Counted from the first letter of the stretch, positions 55,001-59,625 are shown. The stretch: 64,000 bases of DNA from Owenia fusiformis (GCA_903813345.2 CAIIXF020000005.1:33733375-33797374), one strand, 5' to 3'. The notes: generated from the letters alone by a model not told the origin. Numbers and translations are program-made.

Positions 55001-58000
55001 GGAAGTAAGTATGTTTATTACAGTTGCACTTCAGTCAGGGGGGTGCGATTGTGGCATAAACAATTGAATTTTACAAAAATTGATGCAAATTCCTTCAAAT
55101 ATGAGCTAGAAGGTTCAAATAAAAAGCATTTTAAAGCTCTTTTGTTCTTCTATCTCATGGTTATATTTCTATTGGTTATGGGGGGATCGCAACCATTGCA
55201 CCCCCCCCCTGGCTACGCCTGTGCAGGTCTATGCACTACAAGGGACCCTCTAAGAGTTGAACTGAAGCTTTTTATAAGTACTCAACTAGAAAACTTAACA
55301 TAATCTTACTATAGTTTTAATCACTATCACCTAATGAATATATTTTGAGATTGATGATTACAGGGTCCATTTCCTCAATAAGATCTTTTCTCTTACCCAT
55401 CATTAAGTAAACCGAATATAATTGGATTTGAAATCATCCCTGAGTATATACAATAACATTGTTGGATAGATTACATGATTACAATGCTTATAAAAACAAT
55501 GGTCACTCCATGCATGAAGTTGATTTTCATTGGTTTATGAGTTGACATTGGTTGTTCACTTATAAAGGTAACATTGGGTAATACTACAATATAATACAAA
55601 GTGGTTGAAATGTTATATGGGGCCTTTAAAGCTGCTGTTTATATTGTGGTAACATTATTATTCACCAACCTTCCCATTTCATCAGCCATCTTTTGTCCAT
55701 TTCCATCGACAGTTGAACTGCCATCTTTTTTGTTGATCCAGAAAAACGCATCTGGAGAATAGGAAGAATTAAAAATCAAGTTAGAGTATACCAGTAAAAC
55801 AAAGCAAATGTCTCAAGTATTAATAAATGCTAGAGACCTCCAGAGAAATCGGGGACTCTCTATTATCCAGAACAATGTAGATTTGACAAAATCTAAAATA
55901 CAGTAAAACTTCCATCGACAGTTGAACTGCCATCTTTTTTGTTGATCAAGAAAAACGCATCTGGAGAATAGGAAGAATTAAAAATCAAGTTAGAGTATAC
56001 CAGTAAAACAAAGCAAATGTTCCAAGTCTTAATAAATGCTAGAGACTTCCAGAGAAATCGGGGACTCTCTATTATCCAGAACAATCTAGATTTGACAAAA
56101 TCTAAAATACAGTAAAACTTCCATCGACAGTTGAACTGCCATCTTTTTTGTTGATCCAGAAAAACGCATCTGGAGAATAGGAAGAATTAAAAATCAGATT
56201 AGAGTATAGCAGTAAAACAAAGCAAATGTTCCAAGTCTTAATAAATGCTAGAGACCTCCAGAGAAATCGGGGACTCTCTATTATCCAGAACAATCTAGAT
56301 TTGACAAAATCTAAAATACAGTAAAACTTCCATCGACAGTTGAACTGCCATCTTTTTTGTTGATCAAGAAAAACGCATCTGGAGAATAGGAAGAATTAAA
56401 AATCAAGTTAGAGTATACCAGTAAAACAAAGCAAATGTTCCAAGTCTTAATAAATGCTAGAGACTTCCAGAGAAATCGGGGACTCTCTATTATCCAGAAC
56501 AATCTAGATTTGACAAAATCTAAAATACAGTAAAACTTCCATCGACAGTTGAACTGCCATCTTTTTTGTTGATCCAGAAAAACGCATCTGGAGAATAGGA
56601 AGAATTAAAAATCAAATTAGAGTATAGCAGTAAAACAAAGCAAATGTCTCAAGTATTAATAAATGCTGGAGACTTCCAGAGAAATCGAGATTTGAAATAA
56701 GTGTCAAGCCGGATAATATTTGTATGATAACCCACTTGACCAAATCTAAAACCCAGTGTAAGTGGAATATCCTTAGTACCACAATATAGTACTCTAACTT
56801 GAGGTTTTCTACTTACAGAGGACCCGGAAGTGTTCCACTCTTGGAGGTGCTCTACTGTACACAAAGGTTAATTTTACTTTATGAAGTTAATGGACTTAAA
56901 AAAAATGTTTGATTTATGGAGGTGTCACACCCCAAAATGTTCATTTTGCATTCAATATGGGATGTGTTGTAATGGATATTTTGATAGAAAAGAACATTAT
57001 AAATTACTTTTTATTTAGAGACCCTCAACAAATTCAACTTACTTTGTTGATGCCATAATTTATTCTCAGTCTTAAATTTTGAAGAAATTACAAGACTTAA
57101 ACAAACATGCCTGAAAATAAGATATTGGGTAAAATTTCACCGATGTGATTCACAGAAATTGTTGAAATATTTTAGATAATCTTAAAACGGCTTTCAGTTA
57201 GAGATACAAGTTAAAAACCCAATATGACAAAAGGGGCACTATATTTAAGCAGAAAACACATTTTACACTTCCATTGATCATTTTGAAGCAGTTTTAATCA
57301 TAAACAGTTAAGGGCCATGTTACCTACACAAAAAGTTAGAGGGGGACTCTTGTGGAAGGAAGTTGCCCCCTGTGACCAGGAATCTGAGAAGCCCTTCATC
57401 AAATATCTTTAATAAATCATAAGAAATTCAAATATTTAATGTTTTGAGCCATATTTCATGAGAATTGGTCCATGATTAATGAAGATATTGACATTTCAAG
57501 ATCATATAGTGATATGTTGTGATTTTACTGGAAAAAAATTTTGTCTATGGAAACTTTGTCTATGGGAACATTTCCTTGGATCACAATAACTTTGATACTA
57601 ACAGAGGTAGGATGCTAGTTTCTAGGCCATAATGTGCAGAATTCAAAACCGAACAATGTCAGAACATATTAGATCATTAAGACTGCAAATTGAAAAAAAT
57701 GTCAGGGGAGAGTGTTGAATCGATTGAGGTATAAGAAATATGTGCAAAGCTAGCGCCATTATTTTTGACTTTTGAAATATAACATATTGGTTGTATTGTA
57801 TCTGCACAAGACTAAGGACGGACACACGCACGGACGAACGCACGCACGGACAGACAGACGGACAAGTGAGTGATTGCAAAAGCTCACCATGTGAGCTAAA
57901 AACATAGAGGATGGGATAGGAACTAAATAAGTTTTACTGTATGTACAAATCAAGCAACAATATGCTTACCTATTATACTGGGAGACATCTTAACATTCAA

Positions 58001-58301
58001 ATAAAGTCAACTAAGGTTACCATTGAGAAATAAGCAGCAGTACACTGCACTGATTCTCCTGTCATTTCCAATGATTTCTTAATTACTCATTTCAAAAATC
58101 CATTAAAAATACAAAATATGACAATTTAGGAATCTTAAAAAAGTGAAAATGTATAGGTCTTCTTACCTGGACCTTCGCCATCATATGTGAATCCTTTGAT
58201 GTGTAAACGAGTGTTATCTACTGCATAGACTTTACCAGATACTTTGTGACTAGATCTGTCAATTAAATCACCTATCTCAACACCAAGGTTACAGATGACA
58301 A
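9935..58301 (-). CDS. Skeletor-like protein: two DM13 domains, DOMON domain and conserved C-terminal region (15 exons, 5' end missing)
   Basis: Exons on the minus strand: 58301-58167, 55751-55670, 51686-51578, 51359-51194, 50545-50467, 49448-49262, 47669-47573, 44526-44390, 22175-22052, 18432-18322, 17365-17186, 14327-14134, 11484-11439, 11118-10955 and 10066-9935. All junctions are GT-AG, all phases match, and the spliced frame is open for 647 codons to a TAG. Domain order (numbered from the first visible residue): DM13-1 about 5-109, DM13-2 about 110-235, DOMON about 254-409, then the family's C-terminal region 410-647. Each DM13 keeps its W-C motif (C105, C223). This is the architecture of Drosophila Skeletor and related invertebrate proteins. 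DM13 and DOMON domains have been proposed to act in redox or haem/sugar binding outside the cell, but no function is shown here. The protein ends in a hydrophobic stretch (630-646), so GPI or transmembrane anchoring is possible. The first exon (signal peptide) was not found. Confidence 0.92.
10681..10985. repeat. Three decayed copies of the exon-14 donor region
   Basis: Read on the minus strand, the real junction CTACCAG|GTAAAG (10955/10954) is followed by copies CTACCAG|GTAAGG (10802/10801), CCACAAG|GTACC (10739/10738) and CTACCAG|GTACAG (10689/10688). The first shares about 45 bases of downstream intron with the real site. All keep a GT donor. Confidence 0.75.
10955..11118 (-). CDS. Skeletor-like exon 14: conserved WTPD-NTPD-VYYQ region
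   Basis: Acceptor CTCTTTAAG and donor CCAG|GTAAAG. Residues 550-604 include SLCQYKES, FDEYFDNLQELCDEP and WTPDADTPDVVYYQ. The last motif normally leads into a Cys-x-x-His segment, which is exactly how exon 15 begins. Three decayed copies of its donor lie just beyond it. Confidence 0.94.
11439..11484 (-). CDS. Skeletor-like exon 13: short 46-bp exon
   Basis: Acceptor ATTTTTAG and donor GCTG|GTGAGT. It encodes EERVFAGVEDGNATA (residues 535-549). It is supported by phase continuity and by the family's 'V-FAGV' motif directly before the Cys-rich stretch. Confidence 0.88.
12518..12620. mobile_element. Short MITE, CAGTAAAAYCTGTC family
   Basis: ACAGTAAAATCTGTCCAAGTGGAACACC to ACAGGTTTTAGTG, with 'gtgttccact' repeated inside. 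Relatives at 26688-26850, 30659-30908, 44158-44330 and 56720-56860. The ends resemble pogo/Tigger-type Tc1-mariner elements. Confidence 0.6.
13190..13335. repeat. Hairpin-rich repeat 'atgatattggccaaggaaaatatcatatt'
   Basis: Several inverted copies of 'aatatcatattgacc'. A related copy, with 'gggttttattctgag' and 'gaggttatttactggg' ends, lies inverted at 29045-29185, and fragments lie at 49750-49805 and 51105-51160. Confidence 0.55.
13401..13775 (+). mobile_element. Composite element with GGTCACATGAY ends plus collapsed palindrome
   Basis: Matches 17527-17970 over its length, but the central part of the terminal palindrome is missing: 'tcctgtccactgacat' runs straight into 'attttgcactatttccctc'. 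Confidence 0.7.
14134..14327 (-). CDS. Skeletor-like exon 12: predicted beta-sandwich in the C-terminal region
   Basis: Acceptor CACTATTTCAG and donor AAAG|GTACAG. Residues 470-534 contain WGIAWYINNILIPEVYVV, YKFIINGGNDP, NHPFYLT and GGYIQ. The strand-rich pattern and the HPF motif recall cupredoxin-like folds (inference). The acceptor and first ~22 bases are the apparent seed of the 2.8 kb array that precedes the exon. Confidence 0.94.
14318..17150. repeat. 64-66 bp minisatellite (~43 copies) filling intron 11, each unit carrying the 3' splice site
   Basis: The unit (plus strand) contains 'gatagccatcctgaaat', then 'acaatgatctataatggtaa' and 'gggtattccatat'. On the minus strand every unit reads ...GATCATTGTTC...TTTCAG|GATGGCTATCATATGGAATA. 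The real exon-12 acceptor reads the same up to CAG, and the exon continues GACGACCATCATGGGGAATA (about 16 of 22 bases shared). The array runs from the exon-12 edge to about 35 bp from the exon-11 donor, so almost no unique intron is left. Two unit variants (AGAAAC and GGCGAAC/GGTGAAC linkers) alternate. Confidence 0.95.
17186..17365 (-). CDS. Skeletor-like exon 11: family C-terminal region
   Basis: Acceptor AATTTTCAG and donor CACTG|GTAAGT. Residues 410-469 contain VNFGRTAMRNCPNL and FTAKIGPTGGKQGYEALTG, conserved after the DOMON in Skeletor proteins. Its donor is only about 35 bp from the start of the minisatellite that fills the next intron. Confidence 0.93.
17527..17970 (+). mobile_element. 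Composite palindromic element in intron 10
   Basis: Begins GGTCACATGACATGG and has a mirrored GTCATGTGACC at about 17620. Its second half (17794-17964) is a near-perfect palindrome with arms of about 83 bp around CTGCAG. A shortened relative is at 13401-13775. Confidence 0.75.
18050..19575 (+). repeat. Dispersed repeat R2, two copies
   Basis: 18060-18230 and 19195-19575 share 'gggtctatggggaat', 'ttcaaagttgataaacac' and 'tcatatta' segments with 31335-31760 and a fragment at 63290-63440. Between them a TACAGGGTG end (18640), typical of mariner-type elements, is seen. No coding exon was recognised. Confidence 0.55.
18322..18432 (-). CDS. Skeletor-like exon 10: end of DOMON domain
   Basis: Acceptor TTTACCAG and donor GCAG|GTAAT. 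Residues 373-409 include the last DOMON strand (MAVVWGIGRLG) and a short linker (LVTYHSKKTA). Confidence 0.92.
20624..20805. repeat. 60-bp direct repeat, three copies
   Basis: Three near-identical copies of the segment with 'tgcatttagatttaaattgc' and 'gtggtgtgaacatcagat'. Confidence 0.85.
20935..21901 (+). mobile_element. Two adjoining element fragments (GTCCCCACC and GTAGCAAATCCC families)
   Basis: 20935-21310 carries 'caagactttacagataagat' units as in 59742-61636. 21312-21901 starts 'cttcacagagtatcaaatcc' and ends 'ttgtttgttggggtaat', matching the GTAGCAAATCCC family. Confidence 0.6.
22052..22175 (-). CDS. Skeletor-like exon 9: DOMON domain, C-rich loop
   Basis: Acceptor AATTCCAG and donor ACAG|GTATTT. 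Residues 332-372 hold CSSGRGACPD, DDVMDVQGRMVDG and SIRYTRPLGT, matching the 'C-G-G-CPD ... DV ... G-R-DG-T-I-F-RPL-T' pattern of Skeletor DOMON domains. Confidence 0.93.
22176..25446. other. Skeletor-like intron 8, part before the nested gene
   Basis: AT-rich with no exon recognised. 22370-22560 is a fragment of the ~145-bp internal unit of the 7417-8521 element, and 23190-23400 is related to 7085-7280 and 8930-9060. 23400-25446 shows nothing identifiable. Confidence 0.5.
25447..25503 (+). CDS. Nested secreted protein exon 1: signal peptide
   Basis: ATG followed by 19 codons ending GTG|GTAAGC. The stretch is Trp/Ile/Val-rich with one early Arg, as in a signal peptide. The phase (0) fits exon 2. 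No TATA box was recognised just upstream. Confidence 0.6.
25447..34979 (+). CDS. Secreted cysteine-rich protein, Dickkopf/colipase-fold-like, nested antisense in the Skeletor-like intron
   Basis: Three exons join in phase (25447-25503, 26465-26628, 34763-34979) to give 145 residues. Residues 1-about 23 form a signal peptide (MWRHLWAACIIV, cleavage probably near SEA). The mature part has ten Cys. The N-terminal half reads C-x5-C-x5-C with EYCHES, as in the Dickkopf Cys-1 start. The C-terminal half reads C-x9-C-x5-C-x-C-x5-C-x16-C, including CHCGLGFDCRV, very close to the end of the Dickkopf Cys-2 (colipase-fold) domain and to prokineticins. The usual CC pair is replaced by YC, and one extra Cys lies near the end. 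It is probably extracellular; whether it affects Wnt signalling is unknown. The last exon could also end at AG|GTGATG (34976/34977) if more exons follow. Confidence 0.62.
26465..26628 (+). CDS. Nested secreted protein exon 2: first cysteine cluster
   Basis: Acceptor CTTCACATTTCAG and donor GAAAG|GTATAA. It encodes C-QSYKD-C-AVGEY-C, a basic Gly-rich loop (VRGGGKQKHIK) and GVCTAGKLREE. It ends two bases into an Arg codon that exon 3 completes. Confidence 0.68.
26688..26850. mobile_element. CAGTAAAAYCTGTC-family MITE fragment
   Basis: Inverted arms 'gtggaacactt' and 'ggtgttccacttacacaggtttca'. It starts 60 bp after the donor of exon 2 of the nested gene. Confidence 0.55.
27251..27852. mobile_element. 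602-bp long-TIR element flanked by TTAA
   Basis: Bounded by TTAA at 27247-27250 and 27853-27856. The ends AGGAATATTCCTTGCCA are inverted, and inverted similarity continues inward for over 200 bp (for example 'ggaagtgatgtcatcgactctcaac' mirrored as 'gttgagagttgatgacatcac'). The TTAA site fits piggyBac- or Kolobok-type transposition. No coding capacity. Confidence 0.82.
28005..28690 (-). repeat. Mariner-like end plus inverted R1 copy
   Basis: TATATACAGGGTGGGC at 28002 resembles a mariner-type end. 28240-28690 is the reverse-oriented relative of 35590-35975, with 'aatagatctcatatcttagaag'. Confidence 0.5.
29197..29539. repeat. 25-bp direct repeat TTTACCCTACGCATCTGTC
   Basis: The segment with 'accctacgcatctgtctaag' occurs at 29197-29221 and again at 29515-29539. 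The sequence between is unremarkable AT-rich DNA. Confidence 0.8.
30052..30143. repeat. Hairpin with ~27-bp arms
   Basis: ATTGTCGAATACACCCC...GGGCTAGGCA mirrored by TGCCTAGCCC...GGGGTGTATTCGACAAT around a ~25-base loop. Probably a tiny MITE or an element end. Confidence 0.85.
30659..30908. mobile_element. CAGTAAAACCTGT-family element carrying a nested 79-bp MITE
   Basis: Ends ACAGTAAAACCTGTG and AAACAGGTTTCACTGT are inverted repeats. It is interrupted at 30737-30815 by the small TACCCT element. Confidence 0.7.
30737..30815. mobile_element. 79-bp TACCCT/AGGGTA MITE with 9-bp target duplication (copy 3)
   Basis: It is the first ~30 and last ~49 bases of the 378-bp copies at 52334 and 52781 joined together. 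The target duplication TATAGAGAG is perfect on both sides (30728-30736 and 30816-30824), which suggests it moved in this shortened form. Confidence 0.88.
31335..31760 (+). repeat. Dispersed repeat R2 (copy)
   Basis: Matches 19195-19575 in order: 'tattcatcagtt', 'tgtatctgata', 'ggggaatctcccc', 'aattaaattttcaaagttgat' and 'gatatcactttgactgaattt'. Confidence 0.6.
31761..34762. other. Intron 2 of the nested gene, 3' part
   Basis: No exon recognised. It holds a direct repeat of about 35 bp with 'ggatttattttgcttttaataaccc' (33955 and 34075) and a mariner-like TATACAGGGTGACAAATAAGTCC end at 34374. The remaining sequence is AT-rich and unassigned. Confidence 0.45.
34763..34979 (+). CDS. Nested secreted protein exon 3: CxC-GxGxxC colipase-fold end
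   Basis: Acceptor CCCATATTTTCAG. 71 codons follow the split Arg, to TGA. It contains CDPTILCHCGLGFDC and YTCQLSDF, then a basic tail with one further Cys (LLKCEIR). A 37-bp minisatellite starts about 40 bp after the stop. Confidence 0.66.
35018..35395. repeat. ~37-bp minisatellite (~10 copies) after the nested gene's stop codon
   Basis: The unit reads 'tataaatgtgaaaagtgac' then 'atcattgtgacctgacatg'. It starts about 40 bp after the TGA at 34977-34979, so it lies in the 3' UTR if the last exon extends. Confidence 0.92.
35590..35975 (+). repeat. R1 repeat, left arm of a long inverted pair
   Basis: Nearly identical to the reverse complement of 37085-37445 (both hold 'gcaagaaaactcaacaaat' and 'gaattgccaaatgaatagg'). 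It stops abruptly at '...attgcttactttttg', where the GCTCACAC element begins. Confidence 0.8.
35976..36925. mobile_element. ~0.95 kb element with GCTCACACAGT ends, inserted into R1
   Basis: Left end GGCTCACACAGTGAGCC, right end ACTGTGTGAGCA. After it the R1 sequence resumes ('aaagttagtttccatgcg' at about 36943), as in the intact inverted copy at 37085. A GTCCGTCTGTCC array lies just inside the left end. A related inverted element ends at 57905 with GCTCACCATGTGAGC. Confidence 0.72.
37085..37445 (-). repeat. R1 repeat, right (inverted) arm
   Basis: Reverse complement of 35590-35975, extending further through the sequence split in the left copy. The 1.1 kb between the arms is the inserted GCTCACAC element plus a short GGATGGAGGGGGGATC duplication (36990-37022). 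Confidence 0.75.
37688..38998. repeat. 91-bp minisatellite, ~14 copies
   Basis: The unit contains 'catctcgcatgtgcagcatg', 'tggaccaagttagcaagtga' and 'accatgttgcatgttcaaat'. The spacing is 91 bp in the first units checked (37688, 37779, 37870). Copies toward the high-coordinate end diverge. Confidence 0.93.
39835..40900 (+). repeat. Dispersed repeat R3 (copy 1), interrupted by a CCGTAAA-rich insert
   Basis: 39835-40265 matches 43143-43600 ('cactttggcttatactgtag', 'aaaatgcatttcaaaattt'). The match resumes at about 40785 ('aaaatatttttgatatgc', 'aaatggcgggaaatttga'). The insert (about 40268-40780) is full of TCCCGTAAA motifs and has the 10-bp inverted repeat GTAAAACTAC/GTAGTTTTAC near 40371-40395. 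Confidence 0.65.
41030..42160. repeat. Complex minisatellite: 49-bp hairpin units, higher-order blocks and a TAACCC start
   Basis: It starts with about four TAACCC telomere-like repeats (41031-41056). The units (~49 bp) hold GACCCTAATGATACAGGGTC, a 6-bp-stem hairpin, then 'cacttggcaggagcggcatt'. Blocks begin with 'attaaaccagatggggtttt' (about 41068, 41414, 41710), and the first two end in an inverted unit ('gtagggtctggca'). Confidence 0.9.
42420..43060. repeat. Degenerate ATG/CAT-rich region resembling the 91-bp satellite
   Basis: Repeated 'aacatgccatg', 'acttggcaacatggc' and 'gtacatg' words, similar to the reverse complement of the 37688-38998 unit, but no regular period could be fixed. Confidence 0.4.
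43143..43960 (+). repeat. Dispersed repeat R3 (copy 2, uninterrupted)
   Basis: Full-length relative of 39835-40900. An inverted partial relative lies at 54110-54420 ('aatccaccaatgttgattgc'). Confidence 0.65.
44390..44526 (-). CDS. Skeletor-like exon 8: DOMON core
   Basis: Acceptor TTTTACAG and donor GGG|GTAAGT. Residues 286-331 include YISFGLSGNADS, MINADVTVGFID and the YYLNAKAG strand, the standard DOMON core order (W-FG, then D-V-VG, then D-Y). It is followed by the 22 kb intron that contains the antisense nested gene. Confidence 0.94.
44573..44780 (+). repeat. Dispersed repeat R5 (copy 1)
   Basis: Shares 'aacaaggcattaacatga', 'aaaaaaattggtcaatttga' and 'gaacttgtagatgattt' with 61810-62215. 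It lies directly upstream (in gene direction) of the exon-8 acceptor. Confidence 0.65.
44920..45475. repeat. ~148-bp tandem repeat with 'acatcaacaatgaaa' sub-units
   Basis: About 3.5 copies of a block built from 'catcaacaatgaaatggta', 'aaagtgaaccaacaaaaaa' and 'cttgaaaattaacaatgaaa'. It lies in the intron between exons 7 and 8. The rest of that intron (46240-47190) shows nothing recognisable. Confidence 0.88.
45858..46240 (+). mobile_element. GTAGCAAATCCC-family element, right end degraded
   Basis: Begins 'ggcaactccacagagtagca' and contains the GTATTTGAGTTATCATCCGG segment followed by a short GGACGGACAG array. The inverted right end is not intact. Confidence 0.6.
47573..47669 (-). CDS. Skeletor-like exon 7: start of DOMON domain
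   Basis: Acceptor TGTTTTAG and donor CTAG|GTAGGC. Residues 254-285 carry CEQLDSTVNAAWEIDG, the usual beginning of a DOMON beta-sandwich (Cys, then an aromatic 'W-I-G' strand). The phase joins on both sides without a stop. Confidence 0.92.
47693..47900. mobile_element. 208-bp MITE with CAGTGRTCTCCCCAG ends and TGTAC duplication
   Basis: CAGTGGTCTCCCCAGG to CTGGGGAGATCACTG, flanked by TGTAC on each side. The inside has three copies of 'caagtgggtgcaaa'. It lies just upstream of the exon-7 acceptor. Confidence 0.75.
48650..48778. repeat. Short tandem repeat GAGAAGTGCTCACAT
   Basis: Seven or so imperfect copies of 'agaagtgctcacatg' in about 130 bp. Confidence 0.85.
48891..49185. mobile_element. 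295-bp MITE with CCTCTTGA ends, flanked by TTAA
   Basis: TTAA at 48887-48890 and 49186-49189. The inverted ends are CCTCTTGACTACC and CTGGGATTCAAGAGG. It contains a perfect small hairpin GTGACGAGA/TCTCGTCAC. Confidence 0.8.
49262..49448 (-). CDS. Skeletor-like exon 6: end of DM13-2 and linker
   Basis: Acceptor TTATTTCAG and donor ATGATG|GTAGGT. Residues 192-253 include KKYTGQTITLTLPDPLTV, the WVSMWC motif (Cys223) and NFGDVKMPDE. The proline-rich tail (NIPPYFPRI) links to the DOMON domain. Confidence 0.93.
50467..50545 (-). CDS. Skeletor-like exon 5: middle of DM13-2
   Basis: Acceptor ATTCCAG and donor GGCAG|GTAAT. It encodes DAFFLAGTGDSVRYYDG and IPDETG (residues 165-190). It has the same entry and exit phases as exon 2, and the DAFFLAGTG form is closer to the family consensus than exon 2. 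Confidence 0.93.
51194..51359 (-). CDS. Skeletor-like exon 4: start of DM13-2
   Basis: Acceptor TTTATCAG and donor CCCG|GTGAGT. Residues 110-164 start VNFGDI and contain the DM13 motif IGQFSELAHGLRSGEV and HYDGQGP. This is the same segment as exon 1, so the two DM13 units share a three-exon organisation, which points to an internal duplication of a three-exon module. Confidence 0.93.
51578..51686 (-). CDS. Skeletor-like exon 3: end of DM13-1
   Basis: Acceptor CCCTTTTTCAG and donor GGG|GTTAGT. Residues 74-109 include LGKYENKDITLELP and the conserved YLSVWC motif (Cys105). It starts by completing a Ser codon (AG|T) and ends on a whole codon, exactly like its DM13-2 counterpart 49262-49448 at the start. 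Confidence 0.92.
52334..52712. mobile_element. 379-bp TACCCT/AGGGTA MITE with 9-bp target duplication (copy 1)
   Basis: Starts TACCCTGCGTGCAGAGTC and ends GAATGCAAAGGGTA. The perfect duplication TCATATAAC lies at 52325-52333 and 52713-52721. A 9-bp duplication is usual for Mutator-like (MULE) transposons. The inside is GC-richer than its surroundings and carries a GC-box, CCAAT, CRE and TATA-like words. No transposase. Confidence 0.93.
52781..53158. mobile_element. 378-bp TACCCT/AGGGTA MITE with 9-bp target duplication (copy 2)
   Basis: Nearly identical to copy 1 and in the same orientation, 68 bp away. It has its own perfect duplication CATAGTCAG (52772-52780 and 53159-53167), so it is an independent insertion and not a tandem duplication. 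Confidence 0.93.
53168..55014. other. Skeletor-like intron 2, unassigned part
   Basis: No exon recognised. 54110-54420 is an inverted partial R3 copy, and TGACGTCA words occur at about 53570 and 54280. The remainder is AT-rich. Confidence 0.45.
55015..55235 (+). repeat. Dispersed repeat R4 (copy 2)
   Basis: Reverse complement of 9540-9825. It starts CAGTCAGGGGGGTGCGATTG and ends CCCCCCCCTGGCTACGCC. Confidence 0.65.
55670..55751 (-). CDS. Skeletor-like exon 2: middle of DM13-1
   Basis: Acceptor ATTCTCCAG and donor GGAAG|GTTGGT, which is a weak donor. It encodes DAFFWINKKDG through MADEMG, the DM13 'DAFF' segment. The homologous exon in the second DM13 is 50467-50545, with the same phases at both ends. 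The first 49 bases of this exon and its acceptor are repeated four more times upstream (55912-56695), so the true acceptor is the array copy nearest the intact exon. Confidence 0.88.
55703..56695. repeat. 209-bp tandem array containing truncated copies of exon 2 with their acceptor
   Basis: Anchors 'ccatcgacagttgaactgcc' start at 55703, 55912, 56121, 56330 and 56539, exactly 209 bp apart. The first belongs to the real exon. Each of the other four carries the acceptor CTATTCTCCAG and codons DAFF(W/L)INKKDGSSTVDG, then breaks off into intron (…GATGGAAGTTTTACTG) with no good donor. Copies 2 and 4 share the W-to-L change and other variants, as do 3 and 5, so the array grew by a 418-bp dimer. Confidence 0.95.
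57120..57905 (-). mobile_element. GCTCAC-ended element fragment with GGACGGAC array
   Basis: Ends GCTCACCATGTGAGCTAAAAA with a GGAC/GAAC/GCAC microsatellite (57815-57862) just inside. Inverted relative of 35976-36925. The far end is not clear. Confidence 0.55.
58167..58301 (-). CDS. Skeletor-like exon 1 of those visible: first half of DM13-1
   Basis: Acceptor TTTTGTAG and donor CCAG|GTAAG. It enters in phase 1 (needs one base, presumably G, from an unseen upstream exon) and ends one base into the next codon. It encodes residues 1-45, with the hydrophobic start VVICNLGVEIG (probably the end of a signal peptide) and the DM13 motifs HKVSGKVYAVD and GFTYDGEGP. The exon before it, which should hold the start codon, was not recognised between 58302 and 64000. 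Confidence 0.9.
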
Positions 58302-58420
58302 CTACAAAACAACAATAGGTTTATTGACATAAAATAGAATAATGTATCTGATAGCTTATTTGAGTACCGTATGTATTTAACCATGGTTAATAGGGGTCTG
58401 CTTGCATCATTTTAAACTAG

Positions 58421-59201
58421 ATAACAGCAACTCCGCGGAGTAGCAAATCCCAACGAACAAAATATCAATTACCGAATTCCAATCAATTATACTCATTACT
58501 TTGGTTGAAAATGAAAAAATTAAATTTTAGAATTGCGAATTCCTGCAAAGCAGCCATTTTGAATTTTCTGAGGTACAAATCTGAAAAATAATACCATAAT
58601 TGTGATCTACTCCAAAATTCCTTCAATTTGAGTATAATATAGCCATACTTTGAAGGGCCCGAAAAATTATTGCGAAATCGTACATTAGACGGCCATTTTG
58701 AATTTTACGAGGCTCGAATCAGAAAAAAGATACAATATTTGCAATCTATTCTTAATTGCCTTTCATTTGAGTATAATAAAGCTATACTTCAGAAAGATCT
58801 AAAAATTAGCGAAAATTTCTGTTTTCCTGTCCCCCCATACATGGTCCCTGGGGGTCAGGATGAAAAACACGGAATATATGTGAAATAGATAAATGTTGTG
58901 AATACACTACCAAAATTTCAAACAATAATATTAATTACTTTGGTTTAGAATGAAAAATTTTTGATTTTTGCGAAAAAGTCCCGTCATTTTTAAAGCAGCG
59001 GCCATCTTGAAAATTTTATTTTTTGCGTAAAACTATTCACCAATATACATCTTTCCACTAAATATGAAGAAAATCTGTCAACTAGTATCTGAGTTATCTT
59101 CCGGACAGACGGACGGACTGACTGACTGACTGACGGACTGACGGACAGACGGACGGAGGGCTTCACTATATCCCTAACGAACTTCATTCGTTGGGATAAC
59201 T
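58421..59201. mobile_element. 0.78 kb GTAGCAAATCCC-family element
   Basis: Starts 'gcaactccgcggagtagcaa' then ATCCCAACGAAC and ends GTTCGTTGGGAT (inverted pair). GGACTGACTGAC array at 59101-59158. It contains repeated 'ggccattttgaattttacga'-type segments. Confidence 0.75.
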
Positions 59202-59394
59202 ACCCTTGATTTTTGGTTACTAAGGCCATCATTTCAAATTATCCTGTATGTAAAAAGTTTTGTAATGATATATGTTTTATCCAAAAGCTAATTATATTGC
59301 TCAATAATAGAGCTCTAATTAGTATATCGATAGATGTAGATGTCAGATTTATAGGGCCAAGTATGTTACACACGATTTATTCATTATATATGTC

Positions 59395-59625
59395 ACTGCA
59401 CCGTTCAAATCTGACGTTTTAGATCCAGTGATAATCACTTTGACGAACATAGCATGTAATTACTGAAAATCATATTTTATTCAACCATAAAGTAATATTA
59501 TCCAATTAATATATTTATTGTTCTTTATAATTTCAACAATAATACAGGATTCACTACATGTCATTACACTGTTTAAATCTGACGTTGTTTAGACATAGAT
59601 CCAGGGATAATTACCTTGACGAACA
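59395..59625 (+). repeat. 182-bp satellite, outlying 1.2 copies
   Basis: 'aaatctgacgttttagatcc' through 'ataattaccttgacgaacac'. It is continuous in sequence with the main array at 62216-63125 and separated from it by the 59742-61636 element and an R5 copy. Confidence 0.75.

Noticed and set aside
55893-56502. Three 63-codon minus-strand frames ending DAFF(L/W)INKKDGSSTVDGSFTVF
   Set aside because: Intron plus truncated exon-2 copies of the 209-bp array. The first ~40 residues are intron translation.
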